DNA from: Faecimorpha sp963627615 | GTDB taxonomy: Bacteria > Bacillota > Clostridia > Lachnospirales > Bianqueaceae | Direction: 5' to 3' | Assembly: GCA_963627615.1 (NCBI GenBank) | Contig: CAVGBV010000103.1 | Location: forward strand, 1 to 6,394 | Length of the DNA: 6,394 bases | Part shown: in pieces, positions 1 through 5,417 of the stretch | Layout: the number at the start of each line of letters is the position of its first letter | Position numbering within the stretch: position 1 is the stretch's first letter | The notes under the pieces: generated by a model | The model's input: the letters and a program-made list of their open reading frames with translations, nothing else | Told to the model about the DNA's origin: nothing | Databases searched by the model: none | Position numbers and translations under genes: made by a program

Positions 1-1
1 C

Positions 2-88
2 AGTCTGCTCCAATTGGCGCAGTGTGAGCAGGATGAGCAGGCAGTTTTGAAGTTACTATCATATTTTGCAGGAGGTTGCCTATGGTAA
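2..88 (+). CDS. C-terminal tail of an unidentified protein (cut by window start)
   Basis: An open frame enters from the left edge and gives 28 residues (beginning SLLQLAQCEQ, ending AGGCLW) before a TAA at 86-88. It is helical-looking, with no motif that I can assign to a family. Its last seven bases overlap the start of the next gene, and that gene's AGGAGG ribosome binding site (70-75) lies inside this frame. The two are therefore probably co-transcribed and translationally coupled, as is usual for packed mobile-element genes. The reading is supported mainly by this overlap geometry. The product cannot be named from so short a piece. Confidence 0.5.
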   Translation, partial: SLLQLAQCEQDEQAVLKLLSYFAGGCLW

Positions 89-246
89 AAATGCTGAAAA
101 ATGAAAAGAGAGAAACGAAGAAAGTGAAATTTATTGTAACACGGGAATTTCAGGGAGAAAAGCCGATGAAAGAGGCTTTTGAGCAACTCATTGAACGCCA
201 GACACAGGAGCAGTTTGAAGAATGGATGGAGCGGAAAGCAAGCTGA
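82..246 (+). CDS. Small mobile-element protein upstream of serine recombinase
   Basis: This 54-residue protein starts at ATG 82, with a strong AGGAGG six bases upstream, and stops at TGA 244-246. It has a lysine-rich N-terminus (MVKMLKNEKRETKK), a short hydrophobic strand-like stretch (KFIVTREFQG), then an amphipathic charged helix (EAFEQLIERQTQEQFEEWME). It has no signal peptide, membrane segment or cysteines, so a small cytoplasmic protein is expected. Small proteins of this general look, with a TREFQG-like stretch and a glutamine/glutamate-rich tail, are in my recollection found just upstream of recombinases in Lachnospiraceae elements. That would fit an accessory or regulatory role, but I know of no demonstrated function. 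The gap to the recombinase is 82 nt and carries a promoter and a dyad. Confidence 0.75.
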   Translation: MVKMLKNEKRETKKVKFIVTREFQGEKPMKEAFEQLIERQTQEQFEEWMERKAS

Positions 247-261
247 CGGCCAGAAAAACAG

Positions 262-290
262 TTGAAGAAGCGGCAGGGGCATGGTATTAT
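262..290 (+). promoter_or_regulatory. Probable sigma-A promoter of the recombinase gene
   Basis: TTGAAG (262-267) and TATTAT (285-290) are separated by 17 bp, each one or two mismatches from consensus. They sit 39 bp upstream of the recombinase ATG, so the transcript would begin near 297. An alternative -10, TATAAT at 288-293, has a poor 20-bp spacing. The -10 lies inside the dyad 274-308, so the promoter is probably regulated. Confidence 0.5.
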
Positions 291-308
291 AATCATATCG
301 TGCCCCTG
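274..308. repeat. Inverted repeat enclosing the recombinase -10 box
   Basis: Perfect 8-bp arms CAGGGGCA (274-281) and TGCCCCTG (301-308) flank a 19-bp AT-rich centre that holds the -10 hexamer. No T run follows the right arm, so it does not look like an intrinsic terminator. Transcription starting near 297 would contain only the right arm, so a role as a DNA operator is more likely for that promoter. In read-through RNA from the upstream genes it could fold as a hairpin ahead of the recombinase ribosome binding site. Confidence 0.55.
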
Positions 309-328
309 TTCATAGAAGGAGAAAAACT

Positions 329-1981
329 ATGAGCAGGAAAAAACAATTCACACAACAGATCACAGCACTCTATTGCAGGCTCTCACTGGAAGATGGTCGT
401 GAAAATGAAAGTATGAGCATCAGCAACCAGAAGCTTATGCTTCGGGACTATGCTGAGAAGAATGGGATGTTCCAGTATGAGTATTATGTAGATGACGGTT
501 ATACCGGACGGAATTTCAACCGTCCTTCGTTCCAGCGTATGATCGCGGATATTGAAGCCGGTAAGGTTGGATGCGTCATCACAAAAGATTTGAGCCGTCT
601 TGGACGTAATTATATCGAGGCAGGCAGTTATATCGAGATCTTTTTCCCAAAACACAATGTACGTTATATTGCTATCACCGATGGCGTAGACAGCCTGACA
701 CGTCAGGAAATGGATATCACGCCGTTTAAAAACATCCTGAATGACATGTACAGTCGGGATATTTCCAAAAAGGTTCTTGCCGGGCGCATGACACGCTCTC
801 GACAGGGGAAATTTACGGGAGGACAGCCGCCATTTGGCTTGAAGCGTGATCCGGATGACAAGGGGCATTTGATCATCGACCCGGAGACAGCACCTGTGAT
901 CCGGCATATTTATGATCTTGCTCTGGATGGGATGGGCTGTATGCGCATCTCAAAACAGCTGATGGAAGAAAAAGTTCCTATTACCCACGTTAAGAAAAAT
1001 ACAGAGTTTGATGCCAATTATTATTTCTGGAGTGCTTCAAGAATCAGCCACATTCTTCGGAACCCGTTTTATAAGGGAGCACATCTGGTTTGCCGGACGC
1101 ACCAGAAAGGAATCCGTTCCGGCACTGTGAATTTCATTCCACGGAAGGACTGGGAGATCATTGAAAACTGTCATGAAGCTATTATACCGGCAGACGAATG
1201 GCAAAAGGTTCAGGAGTTGATTGACCGCCGCCCGACTATCATGGAGGGAAACAACTGCCCGTTTTACAACCTGTTTCATGGAATCGTATACTGTGCAACA
1301 TGTGGAAAGTCCATGCAGGTACGCTATGAAAAGGTTGGCAGAACCAGTAAAAACCGTTTTACCGGAGAAGAACGTACACCGATTGATAAGGCTTATTATA
1401 TCTGCCAAACCTATAACCGGATGGGAAAGAATGTATGCAGCAGCCACAAGATTGAGGCCAGAGACCTCTATGACCTTGTGCTGCGGGACATTCAGGAAAT
1501 GGCAGCATTGGCGCTGAAAGATGCAGATGCCTTTTATCAGAGGCTCAGTAACCGGATGGAACGGCAGTATATGGCAGACACGGCACAAATGCAGAAAGAA
1601 ATTGAGCGGCTGGAAGTTCGGAATAAGGAAATCGATGATATGTTTCTCAGTCTTTATACAGATAAAGCAAAGGGAATCCTTTCAGAACAGCGATTTATGA
1701 AATTGACAGCTGCTATCGAGCAGGAGCAGAAAACAAACCAGGATCGGCTGCATGAACTAAGCATGGTAATGCATCAGTCGGATACACAGGAAAACGATGT
1801 ACGCACATTCATCCGTGAAATCCGCCAGTATGCCACTATCAGAGAATTAGATGAGGTGGTGTTGAACCGCCTGATCAGTAAAATACTGATTGGCGAGGTC
1901 AAAAAGGTTGACGGACAGAAAACACAGGAAGTCCGAATCATTTATAATTTTGTTGGTGAGATTCCGACGATAACAGAATAG
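329..1981 (+). CDS. Large serine recombinase (integrase) of a mobile element
   Basis: This enzyme performs site-specific integration and excision through a serine-linked DNA intermediate. The start at ATG 329 has AAGGAG seven bases upstream. The N-terminal resolvase domain (about 10-155) shows YCRLS, with nucleophile Ser19 and Arg17, then DDGYTG and the KDLSRLGRNY motif (Arg90, Arg93). A recombinase domain spans about 165-290. A zinc ribbon follows, with Cys322-x2-Cys325 and Cys359/Cys370. A charged coiled-coil region (about 390-490) is the kind that controls synapsis in large serine integrases. The end (about 505-545, RELDEVVLNRL to YNFVGEIP) resembles the DUF4368 tail of Lachnospiraceae recombinases. 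All catalytic and zinc residues are present and 550 residues is normal for the family, so it looks intact. It is followed by a terminator and then host-like sequence, so it is the last gene of its element. Tn4451 TnpX is a functional relative. Identification is secure; the exact element family is not. Confidence 0.96.
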   Translation: MSRKKQFTQQITALYCRLSLEDGRENESMSISNQKLMLRDYAEKNGMFQYEYYVDDGYTGRNFNRPSFQRMIADIEAGKVGCVITKDLSRLGRNYIEAGSYIEIFFPKHNVRYIAITDGVDSLTRQEMDITPFKNILNDMYSRDISKKVLAGRMTRSRQGKFTGGQPPFGLKRDPDDKGHLIIDPETAPVIRHIYDLALDGMGCMRISKQLMEEKVPITHVKKNTEFDANYYFWSASRISHILRNPFYKGAHLVCRTHQKGIRSGTVNFIPRKDWEIIENCHEAIIPADEWQKVQELIDRRPTIMEGNNCPFYNLFHGIVYCATCGKSMQVRYEKVGRTSKNRFTGEERTPIDKAYYICQTYNRMGKNVCSSHKIEARDLYDLVLRDIQEMAALALKDADAFYQRLSNRMERQYMADTAQMQKEIERLEVRNKEIDDMFLSLYTDKAKGILSEQRFMKLTAAIEQEQKTNQDRLHELSMVMHQSDTQENDVRTFIREIRQYATIRELDEVVLNRLISKILIGEVKKVDGQKTQEVRIIYNFVGEIPTITE

Positions 1982-1997
1982 ATTATAAGAGCATGAC

Positions 1998-2033
1998 AGC
2001 CCTTCTCCTTTAAACGGGAGGAGGGCTTTTTTT
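1998..2033 (+). terminator. Intrinsic terminator after the recombinase gene
   Basis: The arms AGCCCTTCTCC (1998-2008) and GGAGGAGGGCT (2017-2027) form an 11-bp stem with one G-T type mismatch and an 8-nt loop. A run of seven T residues (2027-2033) follows. It lies 16 nt after the recombinase stop codon and would close transcription of the element's last operon before the boundary with flanking DNA. Confidence 0.9.
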
Positions 2034-2092
2034 CGTGCTTTTTTGGGATGTCTGAATTCATCACTTGACATTGTGTTAAAGAGTATCATGCT
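2034..2092. other. Probable right end / attachment-site region of the mobile element
   Basis: Upstream of this interval is the recombinase with its terminator. Downstream is the C-terminal ATP-binding end of a histidine kinase, with family-like sequence beginning about residue LRETSDD (2091 onward). The kinase's usual preceding N-box (NLLxNA) is absent. The recombination junction should therefore lie in or close to this interval. It includes an 8-bp palindrome TGAATTCA (2053-2060) and arms ATGTC (2048-2052) / GACAT (2067-2071). Serine integrases commonly recombine at a 2-bp core such as GA or GT. The exact core cannot be fixed without the other end of the element or an empty site. Confidence 0.45.
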
Positions 2093-2372
2093 GCGGGAGA
2101 CCTCGGACGATCGCAATATCTATGTATCCATTACCGACACGGGATGCGGCATGGATGAAGAAACCCAGAAGCATATATTCGAAAAATTTTATCAGGGAGA
2201 TACCTCACACGCCATGGCTGGAAACGGTCTTGGCCTTGCGCTGGCGCTGCGGGTGCTGCAGCTGAATCATTTTCCAATCAAGGTAGACAGTACCGTAGGG
2301 CAAGGCAGTACCTTTACGGTCATTATGCCCAAAGTCAATAAAGGAGATTCCGTAAAAAATGAACGAGAATAA
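2043..2372 (+). pseudogene. C-terminal fragment of a sensor histidine kinase (HATPase domain)
   Basis: The frame carries the end of a GHKL ATP-binding domain. The G1 box DTGCGMDEE (D at about 2136), the F box IFEKFYQ and the G2 box GNGLGLALALR are followed by the final strand region VGQGSTFTVIMP. The sensor segment, dimerisation helix with phospho-accepting His, and N box are all missing, so this cannot act as a kinase. The nominal open frame begins at a TTG without a ribosome binding site. True homology starts only about 2091, and the preceding residues probably belong to the inserted element. The simplest reading is a kinase gene split by the recombinase-bearing element, with its 5' half beyond the element's other end. 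The stop overlaps the next gene by 14 nt, so the two once formed an operon. Confidence 0.85.
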
Positions 2373-2882
2373 CTTTGAGAGCTATGACTATCTTAAGGTC
2401 TCTGTTGAGGATGACTTATGTTCCCAATACATCGACGGTTATACCAGTTTCGGATGGAAGAGCGACGAAAATCTGCCGCAGGAAAAGAATGCCGAAAAGG
2501 TTACGCTTCATTTCAAGCGCAGCCGCAATATTATGAATAAGGTCGAACTTACCCGTCTGCAGCGGCATTATGAGGCCTGTATGCAGGAGGTCGCCGCGCT
2601 GGAAGCATCCAAAACCTCCGTACCGGCAATTGCTTCGATCAGCTGCGGACTTGCCGGTTGTGTTTTATGGCGGGGTCCGTGTTCGCTATTACTGCCAGCA
2701 CCCCGATTTTATGGCTGATGTTAGTGTTGGGCATCCCTGGTCTTGCCCTATGGGGGGCCGCCTATTTTGCCTATAAAACGGTACGGCGCCGCCGAGTGGC
2801 AAAGGTTGTTCCGCTCATCGACGCCAAATATGATGAAGCCTATGAGGTGTGTGAAAAGGCACAACAGCTTATCTGTAAATAA
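2359..2882 (+). pseudogene. Frameshifted two-TM-helix protein gene next to the histidine kinase
   Basis: Starting at ATG 2359 after AAAGGAG, the frame gives a soluble N-terminal part (about 1-100) with a VTLHFKRSR strand and a conserved-looking helix (KVELTRLQRHYEACMQEVAALE). The frame then runs into an unlikely tail ending at 2718. A second frame from about 2658 continues the protein: AGSVFAITAS, a second hydrophobic helix, basic KTVRRRRVAK and a tail DEAYEVCEKAQQL. Restoring one T in the T run 2663-2666 joins them as GCVFMAGSVF and gives 174 residues with two membrane helices (about 101-125 and 129-150). I recall similar two-helix proteins of about this size beside two-component kinases in Clostridia, function unknown to me. 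The defect could be a real mutation or a sequencing/assembly error at a homopolymer. Confidence 0.8.
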
Positions 2883-2953
2883 GAAAAGCGGTCAGTGTAT
2901 CATTTTGCTTTCGGTCTTTGCCGCATGCTAAGAAATAAAGGTGTGTTAAAGTA

Positions 2954-2982
2954 TTGACAATCTTGCTGCGTAGTGGTAGCAT
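2954..2982 (+). promoter_or_regulatory. Promoter of the alcohol dehydrogenase gene
   Basis: A perfect -35 TTGACA (2954-2959) is followed after 17 bp by TAGCAT (2977-2982), which has an extended TGG just before it. This would start a transcript near 2989, with an AT-rich leader of about 45 nt before the ATG at 3034. A CATAAT at 2980-2985 is a poorer alternative because its spacing is 20 bp. Confidence 0.65.
2964..2981. promoter_or_regulatory. Imperfect dyad in the dehydrogenase promoter (possible operator)
   Basis: The arms TGCTGC (2964-2969) and GTAGCA (2976-2981), with a 6-bp centre, match at five of six positions. They cover the spacer and the -10 box. A repressor bound here would block the promoter. 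The dyad does not resemble the one in the TetR gene promoter, so a different regulator, or no regulator, is equally possible. Confidence 0.3.
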
Positions 2983-3033
2983 AATAATAGATTTATGAGA
3001 TGTATATATTTATAATTTATGGAGGGTTTATTT

Positions 3034-4095
3034 ATGAAAGGCTATGGTATGATACGAGTAGGTGAACCTGGCTGGCTCGAGCATGAGAAGCCGGTCGCCG
3101 GACCAATGGATGCAATCCTTCGTCCGCTTATGGTAGCGCCCTGTTCATCGGATACGCATATGATGCATGGAGGCAGCGGCCCTGTGGAAGACCGAATTCT
3201 CGGACATGAGGCTATCGGTGAAGTAGTTGAAGTCGGTTCGCTGGTAACCAAGTTCAAGCCCGGCGATGTAGTGGTAGTTCCCTGTACTACGCCTGATTGG
3301 GAGGCTCCCGGTATGCAGCGCAGAGGCGGCAATAACGCTCATGATTACGGCACTGCCGCAAGCTTCAAGTTCCTTACGGTAAAGGACGGCGTTTTCGCTG
3401 AGTTTTTCTCGGTAAATAATGCGGACGCGAACCTTGTGCTTCTGCCCGATGACGTTTCTATGGAAGCCGCGCTCATGACTACCGATATGATGTCTACGGG
3501 TATGTATGGCGCGGAAATGGCAAACATACAGCTTGGCGATACAGTTGTGGTATTTGGAATCGGCCCCGTAGGACTTATGGCAGTTGCCGGAGCGGCGATC
3601 CTTGGAGCGGGCCGTATTATCGCGATCGGAACTCGTCCCAACTGTGTGGAGCTTGCAAAGGAATACGGTGCTACCGACATTGTAAGCTATAAAGACGGCG
3701 ATGTTGTTCAGCAGATTCTGGCGATTGCCGGAGGACAGGTTGACAGTGCTATTATCGCAGGCGGTAATGCCGCCACGATGAATCAGGCGCTCATGGTCGT
3801 TAAAGCCAACGGAACTGTTTCCAACATCAATTATCTTGACGCAACGGATACCTATAGTGTCCCGACTCCGCTGGTTTTCCTCGGGATGGGCGATATAACA
3901 ATCCGCGGAGGCTTCTGTCCCGGAGGCGCTGTCAGGATCGAGAAGCTGCTGAATCTGATCCGCGCAGGCAGAGTACACCCGGAAAAACTGCTCAACTATA
4001 AGTTTGAAGGCTTTGATAAGATTCCAGAAGCATTTGATGTTATGGATAAGAAGCCTCGCGATCTAATCAAACCAGTCGTTAAAATCACCTGGTAA
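3034..4095 (+). CDS. Zinc-dependent NADP(H) secondary-alcohol dehydrogenase
   Basis: This medium-chain dehydrogenase interconverts secondary alcohols and ketones in the cytoplasm. I choose ATG 3034 (353 residues) because GGAGGG (3021-3026) lies 7-8 bases ahead. The upstream in-frame ATG 3019 overlaps that site and has none of its own. Length and sequence resemble the Clostridium beijerinckii and Thermoanaerobacter brockii enzymes (MKGYGMI, VAPCSSDTH, ILGHEA, VPCTTPDW). Expected catalytic zinc ligands are Cys37, His58 and Asp151, with Glu59 beside them. The four-cysteine structural zinc loop of horse-liver-type enzymes is absent, as in that group. The Rossmann motif GIGPVG (175-180) is followed by GTRP (199-202) and Tyr219, matching the Gly-Ser-Arg/Tyr NADP-binding set known in the C. 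beijerinckii enzyme with Ser replaced by Thr, so NADP(H) preference is inferred. The gene has its own promoter and terminator, so it is monocistronic. Physiological substrate (2-propanol/acetone, acetoin-type or other) is not known. Confidence 0.93.
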   Translation: MKGYGMIRVGEPGWLEHEKPVAGPMDAILRPLMVAPCSSDTHMMHGGSGPVEDRILGHEAIGEVVEVGSLVTKFKPGDVVVVPCTTPDWEAPGMQRRGGNNAHDYGTAASFKFLTVKDGVFAEFFSVNNADANLVLLPDDVSMEAALMTTDMMSTGMYGAEMANIQLGDTVVVFGIGPVGLMAVAGAAILGAGRIIAIGTRPNCVELAKEYGATDIVSYKDGDVVQQILAIAGGQVDSAIIAGGNAATMNQALMVVKANGTVSNINYLDATDTYSVPTPLVFLGMGDITIRGGFCPGGAVRIEKLLNLIRAGRVHPEKLLNYKFEGFDKIPEAFDVMDKKPRDLIKPVVKITW

Positions 4096-4122
4096 AGTGG
4101 ATTTTCTGATATCATATGAAAA

Positions 4123-4166
4123 GACGCCGAAAGTTTTTGGAGACAAAGACCTTCGGCGCCTTTTTT
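4123..4166 (+). terminator. Intrinsic terminator after the dehydrogenase
   Basis: A perfect 7-bp stem, CGCCGAA (4125-4131) with TTCGGCG (4152-4158), is extended by partly mismatched outer pairs and has a 20-nt loop. It is followed by a run of six T residues (4161-4166). It lies about 28 nt after the dehydrogenase stop and separates that gene from the TetR operon. Confidence 0.8.
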
Positions 4167-4189
4167 ACAGAAGAAGCGCCGGTACTCGG

Positions 4190-4218
4190 TTGACAAACTA
4201 TCGTTCGGTAGGTATAAT
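4190..4218 (+). promoter_or_regulatory. Consensus promoter of the TetR-GNAT-lipoprotein operon
   Basis: Perfect TTGACA (4190-4195) and perfect TATAAT (4213-4218) have the ideal 17-bp spacing, giving a start near 4225 and a 30-nt leader before ATG 4255. Such a strong unregulated promoter ahead of a regulator gene would be surprising. The dyad in its spacer suggests it is normally repressed. Confidence 0.88.
4198..4211. promoter_or_regulatory. Probable TetR-family operator inside the promoter spacer
   Basis: CTATCG (4198-4203) and CGGTAG (4206-4211), with TT between them, form a dyad matching at five of six pairs, lying exactly between the -35 and -10 boxes. TetR-family regulators usually bind short dyads in their own promoter and exclude RNA polymerase. 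Binding by the product of the gene at 4255 is an inference from position. Confidence 0.6.
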
Positions 4219-4254
4219 TGACCTGGTATCATCTATAGAAAGGAACAGTGCAGA

Positions 4255-4878
4255 ATGATAGAAAAGGGGAATACCAAGCAATTAATCCTGGAGACGGCAT
4301 TGGAGCTCTTCTCTGTACAAGGCTATGAAGCTACCTCGATCTCTCAGATTGCGGACAAGGTCGGCATCCGCAAAGCGTCCATGTACAGCCATTTCATGAG
4401 CAAGCAGGAGATCTTGGACGCATTGGTAGAGGAGGGACTGAAACAGTATGATAAACATTCTATTTTCGCGCAGGCGGATTGGGAGGATCCTGTGTTTACG
4501 CAGGACAAACAGAATATCACACCGGATACAGCATTGCAGATGGTTTTGAGACAGGTCCGCTATATCCTGCATGACCCGCAGATCCGTCAATCCCGCAAGA
4601 TGCTGACCATTGAGCAGTTCCGGAATCCTCAGCTGAAGGCACTGCAGACCAAACAGAACTATACGGATGTCATGCGCTATTTTACAGGATTTGTACGATT
4701 CCTCATCCGGCAGGGGACGCTGACAGAGCATGATCCGGAGATTATGGCTGCGCAGTTCTGTCTTCCTATTTCTGTATGGATTAACCTTTGCGACCGTGAA
4801 CCAGAACGTGAGGAGGAAGTAGTGGGCCTGATGGAGCGGCACATTCAGCAGTTTTTCAGAATGTACGGGAATACTTGA
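4255..4878 (+). CDS. TetR/AcrR-family transcriptional regulator
   Basis: A 207-residue one-component regulator with normal family length. The N-terminal DNA-binding domain is clear: ILETALELFSVQGYEATSIS (11-30), then the helix-turn-helix QIADKVGIRKASMYSHF (31-47) and the following KQEILDALV. The all-helical remainder is the divergent ligand-binding and dimerisation part, which gives no ligand clue. ATG 4255 has GAAAGGA about ten bases upstream. The promoter with an internal dyad directly upstream suggests autorepression. The gene leads a compact operon whose next members are an acetyltransferase and a lipoprotein, so the ligand may be a compound modified by that acetyltransferase. The dehydrogenase gene upstream is separated by a terminator, so its control by this protein is only a possibility. 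Confidence 0.93.
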   Translation: MIEKGNTKQLILETALELFSVQGYEATSISQIADKVGIRKASMYSHFMSKQEILDALVEEGLKQYDKHSIFAQADWEDPVFTQDKQNITPDTALQMVLRQVRYILHDPQIRQSRKMLTIEQFRNPQLKALQTKQNYTDVMRYFTGFVRFLIRQGTLTEHDPEIMAAQFCLPISVWINLCDREPEREEEVVGLMERHIQQFFRMYGNT

Positions 4879-4895
4879 TGAGAGGGGAGTATAGT

Positions 4896-5417
4896 ATGGA
4901 GATAAGACCGTTGGATAAAGAAATTTACGCAGGGAAAAAATTCACCGCCCGATATACGACAGGAGGTTATTATGATATACGCGCATCCGAAAGCGGTTTT
5001 CAGATGCGGTATACAGCGTTCGCGGCGCCGGTTGAAAAGTCTTTTGAGGATGTATTTTTTGGCGAGTGGCTGGAAAATCCGGTTGCGTTCGGTGCGTTTG
5101 AAGGAGAAAGACTGATCGGGTACGTTGAGGGATCCGTGGAGGGATGGAACAATCGTTTTCGAATCAGCAATATCTGTGTGTTTGATCATTCGAAACGCAA
5201 TAGCGGGATCGGAAGCAAGCTTATGGAAACGATACAAAGAGAAGCAGTATCCTGCAAAGCGCGGATGATCGTTCTGGAAACACAGTCCTGCAACGAAGCG
5301 GCGATTGCGTTTTACCGAAAGAATGGATTTACAATCATTGGCTTGGATTTGTATGCATATTCCAATACTGATCCACAGCAGCATGAGGTAAGAATCGAGA
5401 TGGGGAAGAAATTGTGA
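4896..5417 (+). CDS. GNAT-family N-acetyltransferase
   Basis: This 173-residue protein would transfer an acetyl group from acetyl-CoA to an amine. The acetyl-CoA binding motif A lies at ISNICVFDHSKRNSGIGSKL (90-109), with the pyrophosphate loop K100-R101-N-S-G104-I-G106. It is followed by the strand VLETQ (127-131), Asn133, and the AIAFYRKNGF helix and turn (136-145) typical of motif B. I chose ATG 4896 because GGGGAG lies 7-8 bases upstream; ATG 4878 is in frame but lacks a site. It follows the TetR stop by 17 nt. The C-terminal half (LETQ, CN, FY, GF, then YSNTDP) is reminiscent of streptothricin acetyltransferases, so an antibiotic- or toxin-modifying role is possible. The N-terminal half is different, and the substrate cannot be assigned. 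Confidence 0.88.
   Translation: MEIRPLDKEIYAGKKFTARYTTGGYYDIRASESGFQMRYTAFAAPVEKSFEDVFFGEWLENPVAFGAFEGERLIGYVEGSVEGWNNRFRISNICVFDHSKRNSGIGSKLMETIQREAVSCKARMIVLETQSCNEAAIAFYRKNGFTIIGLDLYAYSNTDPQQHEVRIEMGKKL

Noticed and set aside
274..308. Hairpin ahead of the recombinase read as an intrinsic terminator
   Set aside because: The right arm is followed by TTCATAG rather than a T run, and the centre contains a -10 box, so an operator is the better reading.
383..1588. Minus-strand open frames of 174 and 183 codons and a + strand frame at 1221-1517, all within the recombinase gene
   Set aside because: The recombinase frame has all catalytic and zinc motifs along this stretch. The other frames show no family features or ribosome binding sites.
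2043..2090. TTG 2043 as a genuine start for a small ATPase-domain protein
   Set aside because: No ribosome binding site precedes it, and the T run of the terminator lies directly upstream. The first ~16 residues do not look like kinase sequence.
2570..2776. Third overlapping + strand frame inside the frameshifted membrane-protein gene
   Set aside because: It is basic and tryptophan/proline-rich without hydrophobic pattern. The other two frames together give a coherent two-helix protein.
2883..2953. Possible terminator after the frameshifted membrane-protein gene (GCGG / CCGC arms)
   Set aside because: The stem is only about four base pairs with a loop near 30 nt and no T run.
3019..3033. 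ATG 3019 as the dehydrogenase start
   Set aside because: The GGAGGG that would serve as ribosome binding site lies just inside this start, at the ideal distance for ATG 3034. Related enzymes begin MKGxxM, as from 3034.
3145..3978. Long minus-strand open frame (277 codons) opposite the alcohol dehydrogenase
   Set aside because: It lies wholly opposite a clearly identified enzyme, has no recognisable motif, and is rich in Ser/His/Arg/Cys as expected of an antisense shadow.
4282..5384. Minus-strand open frames opposite the TetR and GNAT genes
   Set aside because: They mirror confidently identified genes, and their translations carry no motif of their own.
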